Assembly: GCA_947464275.1 (NCBI GenBank)
Contig: CANHVU010000001.1
Location: 186,993 to 250,992, forward strand
DNA from: Bacteroidota bacterium
GTDB taxonomy: Bacteria; Bacteroidota; Bacteroidia; UKL13-3
Direction of reading: 5' to 3'
Length of the DNA stretch: 64,000 nucleotides
In this document: one piece after another, positions 17,188 through 25,733 of the stretch
How the letters are laid out: each line of letters opens with the position of its first letter
Numbering within the stretch: position 1 is the stretch's first letter
Notes under the pieces: generated by a model
Seen by the model: only the letters and a program-made list of their open reading frames with translations
Told to the model about the DNA's origin: nothing
The model's database searches: none
Translations under genes and position numbers: made by a program

Positions 17188-18201
17188 TCAGTTACTTAAT
17201 TCTCTAAAAATATCGCGTTTTAAGCGGAAAAGCACTTTTGCATCGTACATAAAAGTATCGGTTATAACTTCCATTTCTTCCTTTACTTGTTTTGGTGAGC
17301 GCTTGGTATTTCCTACTATTTTTTTCAATAAATCTTGTGTTTCAGTTTCGCTCATACCAATTTCAGCCATTGCTGTTTCAAGGCAAACAGTAATTAAGCC
17401 TTCGTCTTTTAATTGACCACTTTCGGCTATCATCCAGCTAAGTGCATAAAAATTAGCCGATTGAAAACAAATGTATTTGGAAATAGAAACCACTTCGGGC
17501 ATTTTATTAAATGGACTTTCTAAAACCGACTTGGTTAAATAAGTGTTTAAACTTGGATGTGAATTTTCAATCGGTTTTAGTTGAACTAAGCCATTTAAAG
17601 CTTGTGCGTAAATGCTTATCCAACGCAGTTGTCTTCTAAACTCGTGTACACCATGCTCTAAATCGTTAAAATTTAAAATACCTATTTCGTATTTGTATTC
17701 AATTTCTTCAATATACTTAATAAATACTTTCGCAATGGCACTTCTTTCCTCTTCTACTTTTTTCCAACTTGCGGTAGCTAATTCTTTTTGAATACTGTTT
17801 ATTTTAGGCTTTTCAGCATTTATCCAATTATGTTCTAATAGCAATTCATTTAAGTTATTCAACTCTATATCGTAATGCTGCTTTAGGTTTTGAATAATAG
17901 ATTTAGGAACAGCTTTATTTTTAGAAAACATTTTTATGAAACCATCGTAATAATCAATTTTACCTAATTGATCCTCGAACATTTTAAATGCCAAACGCAT
18001 TTTCTCAAAACGTTTTTTATTATGAGTCTCTTTGTAAATTCGGGCCAATGCTTGCAAATAAAAAAGCGATTGCCTAGCTGAAGATTTATAAATAACTAAA
18101 GCAGGTTCATTGGTTAATTGCGCAGCTTCCAACACCTCATTTAAAGCATTTAAATGAATTTGAAAACAGTTATATCCTTCGTGAACAGATTTATTTTTCA
18201 T
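17188..18201 (-). CDS. Helical protein of unknown function, possibly CHAD-like
   Basis: I do not recognise this 337-residue protein with certainty. It is almost wholly alpha-helical, rich in Lys/Glu, with no signal peptide or membrane segment. Two stretches resemble CHAD-type helices (conserved His and basic residues that bind polyphosphate): ARQSLFYLQALARIYKETH with KMFEDQLGKIDYYDG, and LEHGVHEFRRQLRWISIYAQ. The likeness is a visual judgement only. It lies 70 bases downstream of gldH on the same strand and may belong to the holB-ricT-gldH transcript. It is convergent with the persulfide dioxygenase gene, 14 bases between stops. Confidence 0.5.
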   Translation of the reverse strand: MKNKSVHEGYNCFQIHLNALNEVLEAAQLTNEPALVIYKSSARQSLFYLQALARIYKETHNKKRFEKMRLAFKMFEDQLGKIDYYDGFIKMFSKNKAVPKSIIQNLKQHYDIELNNLNELLLEHNWINAEKPKINSIQKELATASWKKVEEERSAIAKVFIKYIEEIEYKYEIGILNFNDLEHGVHEFRRQLRWISIYAQALNGLVQLKPIENSHPSLNTYLTKSVLESPFNKMPEVVSISKYICFQSANFYALSWMIAESGQLKDEGLITVCLETAMAEIGMSETETQDLLKKIVGNTKRSPKQVKEEMEVITDTFMYDAKVLFRLKRDIFRELSN

Positions 18202-18271
18202 AGGTAAACAGGGATAAGCAATTGTTGTAAATGCCTAATAAATAATACTTTGCGCAATTCGATTAACAATC

Positions 18272-18772
18272 TTACCAAGCCTTAGATTCTTGGCTCCAAA
18301 ACTCTACCCTTACTCCTGCGCTTACTACATTAGCCAATACTTCATCGCGCATGTTTTGCTCTAAACTAAAGGTATAAATGCCTTTTTGTTTAAATTTTAT
18401 ACGCGGTTTATATTGCAATTGGTATTCGTAAATATCGCCTAAACCTTTTCCAAACCATTTTCCTCTCTCATCCTGTAAAGTAAATTCCATTCTTTCTTTC
18501 TGAGTGGTTTTATCGGGCAAGGTTTCAGTAACCCATATAAACATATTGCTAAATTTATAATCGCCTGTAATACGAAAATTGATGTACACATTGCAGTACT
18601 TGGTGGTATCAGCAATATTTACATCAAACGATACCGGATTTTTATAATTCCAGTTATGCTCAGTTATATCTTTATTTTCATCAAAAATGGGTGGCTCCGC
18701 ACACGATTGAAAACAAAAAACTACATACAACAATGCAATTATTGAAAAAACAGATTTACTCTTTCTTATCAT
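18272..18772 (-). CDS. gldH: Gliding motility lipoprotein GldH
   Basis: A 166-residue lipoprotein with a signal peptide and the acylated cysteine at about residue 24 (FCFQSC). The body matches the GldH family: a HNWNYKNPVSFDVNI strand, a YCNVYINFRITGDYKFSNM core and a C-terminal GVRVEFW. In Flavobacterium GldH is needed for gliding and chitin use and is part of the Gld set that accompanies T9SS. Its first 17 bases overlap the 3' end of ricT, a gene order (holB-ricT-gldH) I recall as common in Bacteroidota. Gliding itself cannot be concluded from this one gene. Confidence 0.85.
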   Translation of the reverse strand: MIRKSKSVFSIIALLYVVFCFQSCAEPPIFDENKDITEHNWNYKNPVSFDVNIADTTKYCNVYINFRITGDYKFSNMFIWVTETLPDKTTQKERMEFTLQDERGKWFGKGLGDIYEYQLQYKPRIKFKQKGIYTFSLEQNMRDEVLANVVSAGVRVEFWSQESKAW

Positions 18773-20192
18773 TGGGTTTTGGTGTATTTGGTCGATTATT
18801 GTTATTGCGGTTTTTATTAAACCTTGGCTTATTATTTTGTGGCTTTTCGCCTCCTTCAGCTACTGGTTTATTGTTATTATTAGGCACTCTTTCCTCAACA
18901 GGTTTATTAGCATTGTTTGGCCTATTGGGTTGCTGAGGTCTTGGGTTATTATTTACCGGTTTTGCATTGTTGTTATTAGTAGCTGGCCTTGGTTGTTGTG
19001 GTCGGTTATTGTTTACATTTTGCGGCTTACCTTCTGCATTGGCGTTACGGTTAGCGTTATTACGGTTATTATTTTTATTTCGATTATTGTTATTGCGCTT
19101 TCTATCTTTATCATCTAAACGAGTAAGGCTATCCATTCCCATATCGTTTTTAAAATCAAGCTCAACTATTTTTTTAGGTTCAGCCTTTGGTTTTATAACC
19201 AATTCTGGCTTAACACCATCTTTGTTCAAGGCCAAATATTCGTTTACTTTATCTACCCCAAGTTCAATCCATTCACCGGCAATTTCGCCCATTGGTGCAA
19301 AAAACAATACACGTTTTAAAATATCGCTCTTAACTTGGCGGTAACGTACATCTCCCGCAAATTCTAATATATTATTTTCTTTATCAGGAAAATCTTTTAA
19401 CGATTCTTGGTACACATCTAATTCAAAATTTAAACAACATTTTAACTTACCACATTGACCCGAAAGTTTAAGTTGATTAATAGATAAATTTTGGTAACGT
19501 GCCGCATTGATATGAACCATTTTAAAATCAGTTAACCAAGTACTACAACATAACTCTCGGCCGCAACTACCTATGGCTCCAAGCCTACCTGCTTCTTGGC
19601 GATAGCCAATTTGTTTCATTTCAATTCTTACCTTGAACTCATCAGCAAGTTTTTTAATTAATTCTCTAAAATCAACACGTTCTTCGGCAGTGTAATAAAA
19701 AGTAGCTTTGCGTTTGTCGCCTTGGTATTCCACATCACTTAATTTCATGTTTAACCCCAACTGCAATGCATGTGTTCTGGCCTTAAACATGGTAGGAATT
19801 TCTAATTCCTTGTTTTCTTTTTGCCTTGCAATGTCGGCCTCATTAGCTCTTCGTAACACACGTTTAATATGTTCGCTTTCGGGCGAGAGACCTGCTTTTT
19901 TAAGCTGAAGTTTTACCAACTCGCCTTTTAAATTTACTTTACCAATATCGTAACCATTTTCCAACTCAACCACCACCAAATCACCATTGGTTATGTCTAA
20001 ATTATTGGTATTGCGATAATATTCTTTACGTGTACCCTTAAAACTAACTTCTACTACATTAAATAATTGTGTGTTAGGCGGCATTACTAACTCGCTTAAC
20101 CAATCGTAAGTATTTAATTTATTGCACCCTCCTGTGCTACACCCTCCGCTTGAGCAGCCACCAGTGCTGCATCCTCCGCTTGAACATCCCAT
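18756..20192 (-). CDS. ricT: PSP1-domain (RicT/YaaT-like) protein with Cys-rich N-terminus and Asn-rich tail
   Basis: A 478-residue protein. The central PSP1 domain (about 40-300) has RicT landmarks: IGSCGRELCCSTWLTDF and LSGQCGKLKCCLNFE, both cysteine-rich, and YRQEAGRLGAIG. In Bacillus RicT works with RicA and RicF in an iron-sulfur complex that modulates RNase Y. The N-terminus carries five cysteines in a strict five-residue rhythm (MGCSSGGCSTGGCSSGGC). The C-terminal 120 or so residues are low complexity (Asn, Arg, Pro, Lys), probably disordered and possibly RNA-binding. It follows holB by 100 bases and overlaps gldH. Confidence 0.85.
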   Translation of the reverse strand: MGCSSGGCSTGGCSSGGCSTGGCNKLNTYDWLSELVMPPNTQLFNVVEVSFKGTRKEYYRNTNNLDITNGDLVVVELENGYDIGKVNLKGELVKLQLKKAGLSPESEHIKRVLRRANEADIARQKENKELEIPTMFKARTHALQLGLNMKLSDVEYQGDKRKATFYYTAEERVDFRELIKKLADEFKVRIEMKQIGYRQEAGRLGAIGSCGRELCCSTWLTDFKMVHINAARYQNLSINQLKLSGQCGKLKCCLNFELDVYQESLKDFPDKENNILEFAGDVRYRQVKSDILKRVLFFAPMGEIAGEWIELGVDKVNEYLALNKDGVKPELVIKPKAEPKKIVELDFKNDMGMDSLTRLDDKDRKRNNNNRNKNNNRNNANRNANAEGKPQNVNNNRPQQPRPATNNNNAKPVNNNPRPQQPNRPNNANKPVEERVPNNNNKPVAEGGEKPQNNKPRFNKNRNNNNRPNTPKPNDKKE

Positions 20193-20292
20193 TTTATATT
20201 TATTTTTTTAAAAAATAATTTAACATTTAAAAAATTGATTTATTGGCTTAAAACAAAAATGCTTTAACCCCAAATATGGCCCTTCAAAAAGT

Positions 20293-21435
20293 TTATTTTT
20301 TGTTAGTAGCCATTTGTAATTGTTTGCCAATATACATAGAAAGATTTAAATACATAATCTTTACACTTGCATTGCGCTCTACATGAAAAATTGCTTCATC
20401 AATAGCGGTGGTAATTAAGCTCAAATTATTGGGTGTAAATACTGCACTGAATTGATTTAAAAAAGCCAACTCGGCTTCGGTATTTTTCCGTAATGATGGA
20501 TGGCCATATTTGTAAATAAAAGCCGATCTAATCATTTGACTGCTATAAGTTAAAAAGCTTTTTACTTGCTCGCGACCCACCATGCAAAGTCTATCAATTA
20601 GAGCAGTTAAATCGTCAGGCTGACCTACTTGCATTGGTTTATTGTAAGCAAACGATTTTCGCATCCATTCAATAAAAGTATTTAAATAATCGCCATGCTC
20701 TATATCAATTAAACTCAAAGCCAAATTGTAATTTCCACTAACCAAACGGGCTATGGCTTGTGCTTTTTCAGCCTCAATTTGATGATTTTGAACCAAACTT
20801 TGTTCTATATCTTCATCTAAAACCTTTGGAACTTTTACCAATTGCGTGCGAGATAAAATGGTAGCCAATACTTTTTCACTATCGTTAGCCACTAAAATGA
20901 TTAAGGTATTTTCAGGTGGTTCCTCCAACAATTTTAAAATAATATTGCCCTCACTTTTCATGTACTCAGGCATCCAAATAATAAGTGTTTTATATTTGGC
21001 TTCGTAAGCTTTTAAGCCTAACTTTCTAATTATATCGCGGCATTCTTCGGCAGTAATATTTCCTTGTTTATTTCCAGCACTATCTAGGTTGCAAAGCCAA
21101 TCAAAATCGTTCATGTAAGGATTGGCAATTAGGGCTTCTCTAAAATCGGCCAAAACATCAATACTTAACTTGGTTGGCGAAATAGTTGGGTAGGTAAAAT
21201 GCAAATCTGGATGAATGTATTTTTGGTATTTAACGCAGCTTGCGCAAACACCACAACTATCGGTATCGGTTGGAGTTAAACAATTTACATATTGTGCATA
21301 GGCAATGGCTAAAGCTAAATTTCCGCTTCCTTCGGCTCCCAAAAATAATTGTGCATGACTAATCCTACCATCTTTGGTGGTTTGTATTAGCTTGCTTATG
21401 AGGGATTTTTGTCCTACAATAGATTTAAATTGCAT
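20293..21435 (-). CDS. holB: DNA polymerase III subunit delta' (clamp loader)
   Basis: Clamp-loader AAA+ subunit that helps load the sliding clamp. I start it at the ATG at 21435 (MQFKSIVGQKSLISKL, 380 aa). The ORF track's TTG 35 codons upstream lies past a prfB terminator hairpin. The P-loop reads GAEGSGNLAL, with Asn in place of Lys, as expected for a non-hydrolysing delta'. A four-cysteine zinc module follows (C-LTPTDTDS-CGVCASC), then a sensor-like KLLEEPPENTLIILV segment with LSRTQLVKVP. It leads the holB-ricT-gldH run. Confidence 0.9.
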   Translation of the reverse strand: MQFKSIVGQKSLISKLIQTTKDGRISHAQLFLGAEGSGNLALAIAYAQYVNCLTPTDTDSCGVCASCVKYQKYIHPDLHFTYPTISPTKLSIDVLADFREALIANPYMNDFDWLCNLDSAGNKQGNITAEECRDIIRKLGLKAYEAKYKTLIIWMPEYMKSEGNIILKLLEEPPENTLIILVANDSEKVLATILSRTQLVKVPKVLDEDIEQSLVQNHQIEAEKAQAIARLVSGNYNLALSLIDIEHGDYLNTFIEWMRKSFAYNKPMQVGQPDDLTALIDRLCMVGREQVKSFLTYSSQMIRSAFIYKYGHPSLRKNTEAELAFLNQFSAVFTPNNLSLITTAIDEAIFHVERNASVKIMYLNLSMYIGKQLQMATNKK

Positions 21436-21515
21436 AATGGCAAATAAGCAAAAAATAACTATAAAGGCAAAGGCAAAATTTGAATTATTGACTAAAAATA
21501 AAACAATCTCGAAAT

Positions 21516-21548
21516 AAAAAAAACCGCATGTGGCTAGCAAGCGGTTTT
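21516..21548 (-). terminator. prfB terminator
   Basis: AAAACCGC and GCGGTTTT form an 8-bp stem with a 13-base loop. In the minus-strand transcript it is followed by an uninterrupted run of U. It lies between prfB and holB and argues against the long N-terminal extension of holB. Confidence 0.8.
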
Positions 21549-21716
21549 AATTGAACAAAATTTAAGCCTATGAAAAACTATTTAATTAGTTAGTAGCCGT
21601 TACAAATGTAAAAACTCGTAGCATATTTACAACCACTCACATAAAAAAACTTGCTCTTAACATGCGACATTTGTGTAAAAACATAATAATCAATCATATA
21701 AAATTTTAAATTCAGA

Positions 21717-22803
21717 TTAATTTTCTGAATTTTCCATCAAAAATGCCTTTACAAATAAATCCAAATCGCCATCCATAACTGCTTGAACATTACTTGTTTC
21801 GGTATCAGTTCTCAAATCTTTCACTAATTTATATGGGTGCATTACATAATTTCTTATTTGGCTGCCCCATTCTATTTTACGTTTACCAGCCTCTACTTTA
21901 TCTTTTTCTTCATTACGCTTGCGCAATTCAATTTCGTAAAGTTGGGATTTTAGCATTTTCATAGCACGTTCTTTATTAGCACTTTGCGAACGTTCTACTT
22001 GACAAACAATTACTATTCCCGAGGGCTTATGTGTTAACTGAACTTTGGTTTCAACCTTATTTACGTTTTGACCACCAGCTCCGCCCGAACGAGATGTTTG
22101 AATTTCTATATCAGCATCCTTTATTTCTATTTCAATGGTGTCGTCAATAATTGGATAACAATAAACCGATGCAAAACTGGTGTGTCTGCGTGCATTACTA
22201 TCAAATGGAGAAATACGAACCAATCTATGAACGCCATTTTCGCCTTTTAAAAATCCGTAAGCAAAATCTCCAGTAACTTCTATGCTACACGATTTAATTC
22301 CAGCACCATCACCTGCTTGCTCATCTACTACCGAAGCTTTAAAACCTTTTTTGTCAGCATACATTATATACATACGCATCAACATTTCAGCCCAATCTTG
22401 GCTTTCTGTTCCGCCAGCTCCTGAGTTTATATTGATTACACAATTAAACTGATCCTCTTCGGCACTCAGCATATTTTTAAACTCTAATTCTTCTACCGTT
22501 TTGGTAGTTTGCTCAAAGTTTAAATCTAATTCTTCTTCATTTACTTCATCAGCTTGGTAAAACTCGTATAAAACAGCTAGGTCATCTACTTTGGCTCTTG
22601 CTTCTGCAAAACCATCTGTCCATATTTTTTTTTGCTTAATGCCCTTTAGAACCGATTCTGCTCTTTTTGGATTATCCCAAAAACTAGGTTCGTGGGTTAG
22701 GTTTTCCTCTTCGTCTATTTGGTGTAATTTGGTAGCAACGTCAAAGATACCTCCTTAGTGCTTCCACTCTTTCGTCCAAATTTTTTAATTGATCGCTTGT
22801 CAT
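21717..22803 (-). CDS. prfB: Peptide chain release factor 2, expressed by programmed +1 frameshift
   Basis: RF2 recognises UGA and UAA stops and triggers peptide release. The ORF track shows only the last 251 residues; the full gene begins at the ATG at 22803. Twenty codons ([20 protein letters not shown]) lead to an in-frame TGA at 22743-22741. A +1 shift at CTT-T then continues as [15 protein letters not shown] and on to the stop, giving 361 aa, the normal RF2 length. The SPF stop-recognition tripeptide ([14 protein letters not shown]) and the GGQ motif ([14 protein letters not shown]) are present. Regulation is autogenous: low RF2 slows reading of the UGA and favours the shift. It is followed by its own terminator. 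Confidence 0.95.
22740..22755 (-). promoter_or_regulatory. prfB +1 frameshift signal
   Basis: On the minus strand the site reads AGGAGG TAT CTT TGA C. The Shine-Dalgarno-like AGGAGG is placed three bases before the slippery CTT, exactly as in the classic E. coli prfB site. The peptidyl-tRNA on CTT slips to TTT and reading resumes at GAC. Confidence 0.95.
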
Positions 22804-22809
22804 AATTGG

Positions 22810-22817
22810 CAAAAGTA
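22810..22817 (-). promoter_or_regulatory. prfB -7 promoter box
   Basis: TACTTTTG on the minus strand fits TAnnTTTG. Only six bases separate it from the ATG, so the mRNA would be leaderless or nearly so. No convincing -33 element was seen. Confidence 0.5.
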
Positions 22818-22965
22818 AGTTTTTAGCCACATATTACACAGAAGCCGCAGATTTATTAAAGATGTAATAGCTTGTAAAGGCAATTTTTTCAATTTTTTAA
22901 TCTTTCAATCTATTATTTCTATCCCACTTATCAACATTTTTTAACCATAAAAACTAAAATTAACC

Positions 22966-22973
22966 TACCTTTG
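22966..22973 (+). promoter_or_regulatory. der -7 promoter box
   Basis: TACCTTTG matches TAnnTTTG and ends eight bases before the der ATG, implying a very short 5' leader. Confidence 0.6.
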
Positions 22974-22981
22974 CAGCTTTA

Positions 22982-24295
22982 ATGGGAAATATAGTAGCAA
23001 TAGTAGGAAGACCAAATGTTGGAAAATCAACACTTTTTAACCGTTTAACAGGCAATAAGCACGCCATCGTTGACGATTTTAGTGGAGTAACGCGAGATAG
23101 ACATTATGGTAAAGCCGAGTGGCTTGATAAAGAGTATAATGTAATTGATACAGGTGGGTATGTGCCAAATAGTGCCGATATTTTTGAATCGGCTATTCGT
23201 AATCAGGTAAAAATAGCCATTCAAGAAGCCGATGTGCTTTTATTTATGGTAGATGTGGCAGTTGGTATAACTGACTTAGATACTGAACTATCAATTATGT
23301 TGCGTAAAAGCAAAAAACCAGTTTTATTGGTAGTTAATAAGGTAGATAATAGCAACCGTCAGTTAGATGCTCATGAGTTTTGGGCTTTAGGTTTTGATAA
23401 TATTTATAATATTTCATCAGCAAGTGGTTCAGGAACCGGTGATTTGCTTGATGAGGCCATGAAACATTTAACTTTTGAAGATCAAGATACTGATGTAGAT
23501 GAAGTTGATTTACCTAAAATTGCTATTATTGGCAGGCCAAATGTTGGAAAATCGAGTTTGGTAAATGCATTGTTAGGTCAAGAAAGAAATATAGTAACCG
23601 ATGTAGCAGGAACCACCCGTGATGCTATCAATTCTCACTATAAATTATTTGATAAAGAATTTGTATTGGTTGATACCGCTGGTATTAGAAGAAAAAATCG
23701 TGTATCAGAAGATTTGGAGTTTTACTCTGTAATGCGCAGTATCAAAGCTTTGGAGGATTGCGATGTAACCGTTTTGGTTATTGATGCTACAGTTGGCTTA
23801 GACAACCAAGATATGAACTTGGTTACATTGGCAATAAAAAATAACAAAGGCCTTGTTATTTTAGTTAATAAATGGGATTTAATAGAAAAAGATACCAAAA
23901 CATCACTCGAATTTGAAAAAGTAATTCGTGAAAAACTAAAACCATTTGATGATGTGCCTATTGTTTTCACTTCGGCAGTTACCAAACAACGTATTTTTAA
24001 AGCCATAGAAGAAGCATTACATGTGGCAGAAAACAGAAAACGTAAAATTACTACAAGTAAATTCAATGATTATATTTTAGATAAAATAGAACATTACCCA
24101 CCACCAAGTGTAAAAGGCAAGTTTGTAAAAATAAAATATGCTACTCAATTACCTGGACGTAGCCCACGTTTTGCATTTTTCTGTAATCACCCGCAATATG
24201 TAACTGATTCATACAAGCGTTATATTGAGAACAAAATTAGAGAAGAGTATGACTTTAAGGGAGTTCCAATAATTATTTATATGAGAGAAAAATAA
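22982..24295 (+). CDS. der: Ribosome-associated GTPase Der (EngA)
   Basis: Essential double GTPase for 50S subunit maturation. Two G domains lie in tandem. The first (about 1-165) has GRPNVGKSTLFNRL, DTGGYVP and NKVD. The second (about 175-345) has GRPNVGKSSLVNAL, DTAGIRRKNR and NKWD. A C-terminal KH-like domain follows (about 350-437) with PPPSVKGKFVKIKYATQ. At 437 residues it has the usual length and all nucleotide-binding motifs are intact. It is divergent from prfB. Confidence 0.97.
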   Translation: MGNIVAIVGRPNVGKSTLFNRLTGNKHAIVDDFSGVTRDRHYGKAEWLDKEYNVIDTGGYVPNSADIFESAIRNQVKIAIQEADVLLFMVDVAVGITDLDTELSIMLRKSKKPVLLVVNKVDNSNRQLDAHEFWALGFDNIYNISSASGSGTGDLLDEAMKHLTFEDQDTDVDEVDLPKIAIIGRPNVGKSSLVNALLGQERNIVTDVAGTTRDAINSHYKLFDKEFVLVDTAGIRRKNRVSEDLEFYSVMRSIKALEDCDVTVLVIDATVGLDNQDMNLVTLAIKNNKGLVILVNKWDLIEKDTKTSLEFEKVIREKLKPFDDVPIVFTSAVTKQRIFKAIEEALHVAENRKRKITTSKFNDYILDKIEHYPPPSVKGKFVKIKYATQLPGRSPRFAFFCNHPQYVTDSYKRYIENKIREEYDFKGVPIIIYMREK

Positions 24296-24313
24296 AAAAA
24301 ATTATGTTTAAAT

Positions 24314-24343
24314 TTTGTTATTAACAAACTATTCATATATTTG
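24314..24343 (+). promoter_or_regulatory. Strong promoter of the small Ala-rich lipoprotein
   Basis: TTTG, an 18-base spacer and TATATTTG give a full consensus match. A leader of about 35 bases, rich in A and free of Shine-Dalgarno sequence, leads to the ATG at 24384. Confidence 0.8.
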
Positions 24344-24383
24344 CACCCGAATTAGAAAATCAAACAATTTAAAATCAAACAAA

Positions 24384-24611
24384 ATGAAAAAAGTATTATC
24401 AATCGTTGCCGCTTCTGCTATGTTAGCTATCGTAGCTTGTGGTCCTTCTGCTGAAGAAAAAGCTAAATTAGAAGCTCAAAAACAAGCTGATTCAATCGCT
24501 GCTGCTACTCGCGCTGCTGATTCATTAGCTGCTTTAGAAAACACTATGGTTGACACAACTGCTGTATCTGCTGATACAACTGCTGCTGCTACAACTGAAG
24601 CTGCTCACTAA
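24384..24611 (+). CDS. Small alanine-rich lipoprotein
   Basis: A 75-residue lipoprotein. I start at the ATG at 24384; the track's TTG extension runs through the promoter. A signal peptide (MKKVLSIVAASAMLAIVAC) puts the acylated cysteine at position 19. The mature part is a short Ala/Asp/Thr/Glu chain with a helical KAKLEAQKQADSIAAA segment and a C-terminal DTTAAATTEAAH. All alanine codons but one are GCT. With a consensus promoter and a strong terminator, this suggests very high expression. Role unknown; an abundant Lpp-like or structural envelope peptide is one guess. Similar tiny lipoproteins occur in other Bacteroidota. Confidence 0.75.
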   Translation: MKKVLSIVAASAMLAIVACGPSAEEKAKLEAQKQADSIAAATRAADSLAALENTMVDTTAVSADTTAAATTEAAH

Positions 24612-24642
24612 TTTTTTTCTTTCAAACAGAAACAAATTATTC

Positions 24643-24676
24643 AAAAATGCCATACTTTTTTAAGTGTGGCATTTTT
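24643..24676 (+). terminator. Terminator of the small lipoprotein gene
   Basis: AAAAATGCCATAC and GTGTGGCATTTTT pair over 13 bases with one G:T, and a T-rich tail follows. Confidence 0.8.
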
Positions 24677-24734
24677 ATTTTATACCCGTTTGATTATCAA
24701 CCAATAAAAAAGTGAATTATTTGCGAATAACTTT

Positions 24735-24763
24735 TTTGTTTTTATAAAAAAAAAGTACATTCG
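24735..24763 (+). promoter_or_regulatory. rpmH promoter
   Basis: TTTG, a 17-base spacer and TACATTCG (one mismatch to TAnnTTTG) precede the rpmH ATG by 21 bases. Confidence 0.6.
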
Positions 24764-24784
24764 CAGTCCTAAAAAATTAAGCTA

Positions 24785-24946
24785 ATGGCACAACGTACAT
24801 ACCAACCATCGGTAAGAAAAAGAAGAAACAAACACGGTTTCCGTAAAAGAATGGAATCTGCTGCGGGCAGAAAGGTTATTGCTGCACGTAGAGCACGTGG
24901 TAGAAAAAGATTAACTGTATCTGACGAAAAACGTCACAAAAAATAA
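24785..24946 (+). CDS. rpmH: 50S ribosomal protein L34
   Basis: A 53-residue, very basic protein too short for the ORF track. The reading frame [20 protein letters not shown] continues with the L34 signature [22 protein letters not shown] and ends HKK-stop. It is the first gene of the conserved rpmH-rnpA-yidD order. Two hairpins follow before rnpA, so much of its transcription probably ends there. Confidence 0.96.
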   Translation: MAQRTYQPSVRKRRNKHGFRKRMESAAGRKVIAARRARGRKRLTVSDEKRHKK

Positions 24947-24947
24947 A

Positions 24948-24999
24948 AAACCTAATCCCGAGTTTTACACCTTAGGTTTCAAATTCGGGATTTGTTTTT
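24948..24999 (+). terminator. rpmH terminator with an overlapping alternative stem
   Basis: The main stem pairs AATCCCGAGTTT with AAATTCGGGATT (12 bp, one G:T) and is followed by TGTTTTTT. A competing 8-bp stem pairs AAACCTAA (24948-24955) with TTAGGTTT (24972-24979). The two stems interleave, so they are mutually exclusive or form a pseudoknot. Confidence 0.7.
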
Positions 25000-25013
25000 T
25001 ATTTGTTCTAAGT

Positions 25014-25042
25014 ACACATGGTAATTAGCATGTGTTTTTTTG
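25014..25042 (+). terminator. Second hairpin terminator between rpmH and rnpA
   Basis: ACACATG and CATGTGT form a 7-bp stem with an eight-base loop followed by a run of T. It forms a tandem pair with the hairpin just upstream. Confidence 0.6.
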
Positions 25043-25092
25043 TTTATACACAAATCATTTCCAATTAAATAATTTAAAGCATTTGTTTTAAG

Positions 25093-25506
25093 ATGAAATA
25101 TCGTTTTCCTAAAAAAGAAAAAGTGGTATCGCTTAAAATTATCAATGCTCTTTTTGAAAAAGGTGCACATGGTGTTTTTGTGTTTCCCTTCAAAATCTCA
25201 CTAGTAATTGTTCCTAATCAAGAAGTTTCGTGCCAGGTATTGATTATTGTACCTAAACGCAATTTTAAAAAAGCGGTAGACAGAAACAGGATAAAACGAC
25301 AGATTAGAGAAATTTATCGTCTTAATAAAAATTTGTTTTTACAGGGTTTAAAATCTTCACAAATTCAAGTAGCTTTATCTATAGCATTTGTTGGCAAAAC
25401 AGAGCTTGAATACGCCAAGGCCAATCAAGCATTTATTAAAGTACTAAAACAATTAGCCGAATACATTGAAAAAAATAGTACAAGCGCCATTCATACTGCT
25501 AATTAG
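25093..25506 (+). CDS. rnpA: Ribonuclease P protein component
   Basis: Protein subunit of RNase P, which removes 5' leaders from tRNA precursors. The 137-residue protein is basic. It carries the RNR signature region [20 protein letters not shown] (about 57-76), after the conserved early Phe-Pro-Lys-Lys stretch. It is preceded by rpmH and overlaps yidD by 41 bases, the usual arrangement. Tandem terminators upstream suggest a separate or attenuated promoter. Confidence 0.93.
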   Translation: MKYRFPKKEKVVSLKIINALFEKGAHGVFVFPFKISLVIVPNQEVSCQVLIIVPKRNFKKAVDRNRIKRQIREIYRLNKNLFLQGLKSSQIQVALSIAFVGKTELEYAKANQAFIKVLKQLAEYIEKNSTSAIHTAN

Positions 25507-25687
25507 AATTTATCAGCATGTGGTTTCACCATATTTGCCCAATGCATGCAGGTATAATCCTACTTGTAGTCAATATGCTATTGAAGCATTAAATAAACAT
25601 GGTGTTTTTAAGGGCTTGTATTTAGCAATCAAGCGTATTAGTTCTTGCCATCCATGGGGTGGAAGCGGCTACGATCCAGTTCCCTGA
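25466..25687 (+). CDS. yidD: Membrane protein insertion efficiency factor YidD
   Basis: A 73-residue protein assisting YidC-dependent insertion at the inner membrane. It starts at a TTG inside the end of rnpA. The family pattern is complete: an amphipathic start ([15 protein letters not shown]), [15 protein letters not shown] with conserved cysteines, and the C-terminal [13 protein letters not shown]. The yidC gene is not in this window. Confidence 0.93.
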   Translation: MKKIVQAPFILLIRIYQHVVSPYLPNACRYNPTCSQYAIEALNKHGVFKGLYLAIKRISSCHPWGGSGYDPVP

Positions 25688-25733
25688 TTTTATATAATTT
25701 TAATCAAATCACACAAAAAACACTTATTAAGTA

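Noticed and set aside
21436-21540. 35-residue N-terminal extension of holB
   Set aside because: It overlaps the prfB terminator and the conserved N-terminus begins at MQFKSIVGQ.
22472-22803. Possible frameshift mutation or pseudogene at prfB
   Set aside because: The break is the canonical programmed frameshift signal with intact downstream frame and motifs, so the gene is functional.
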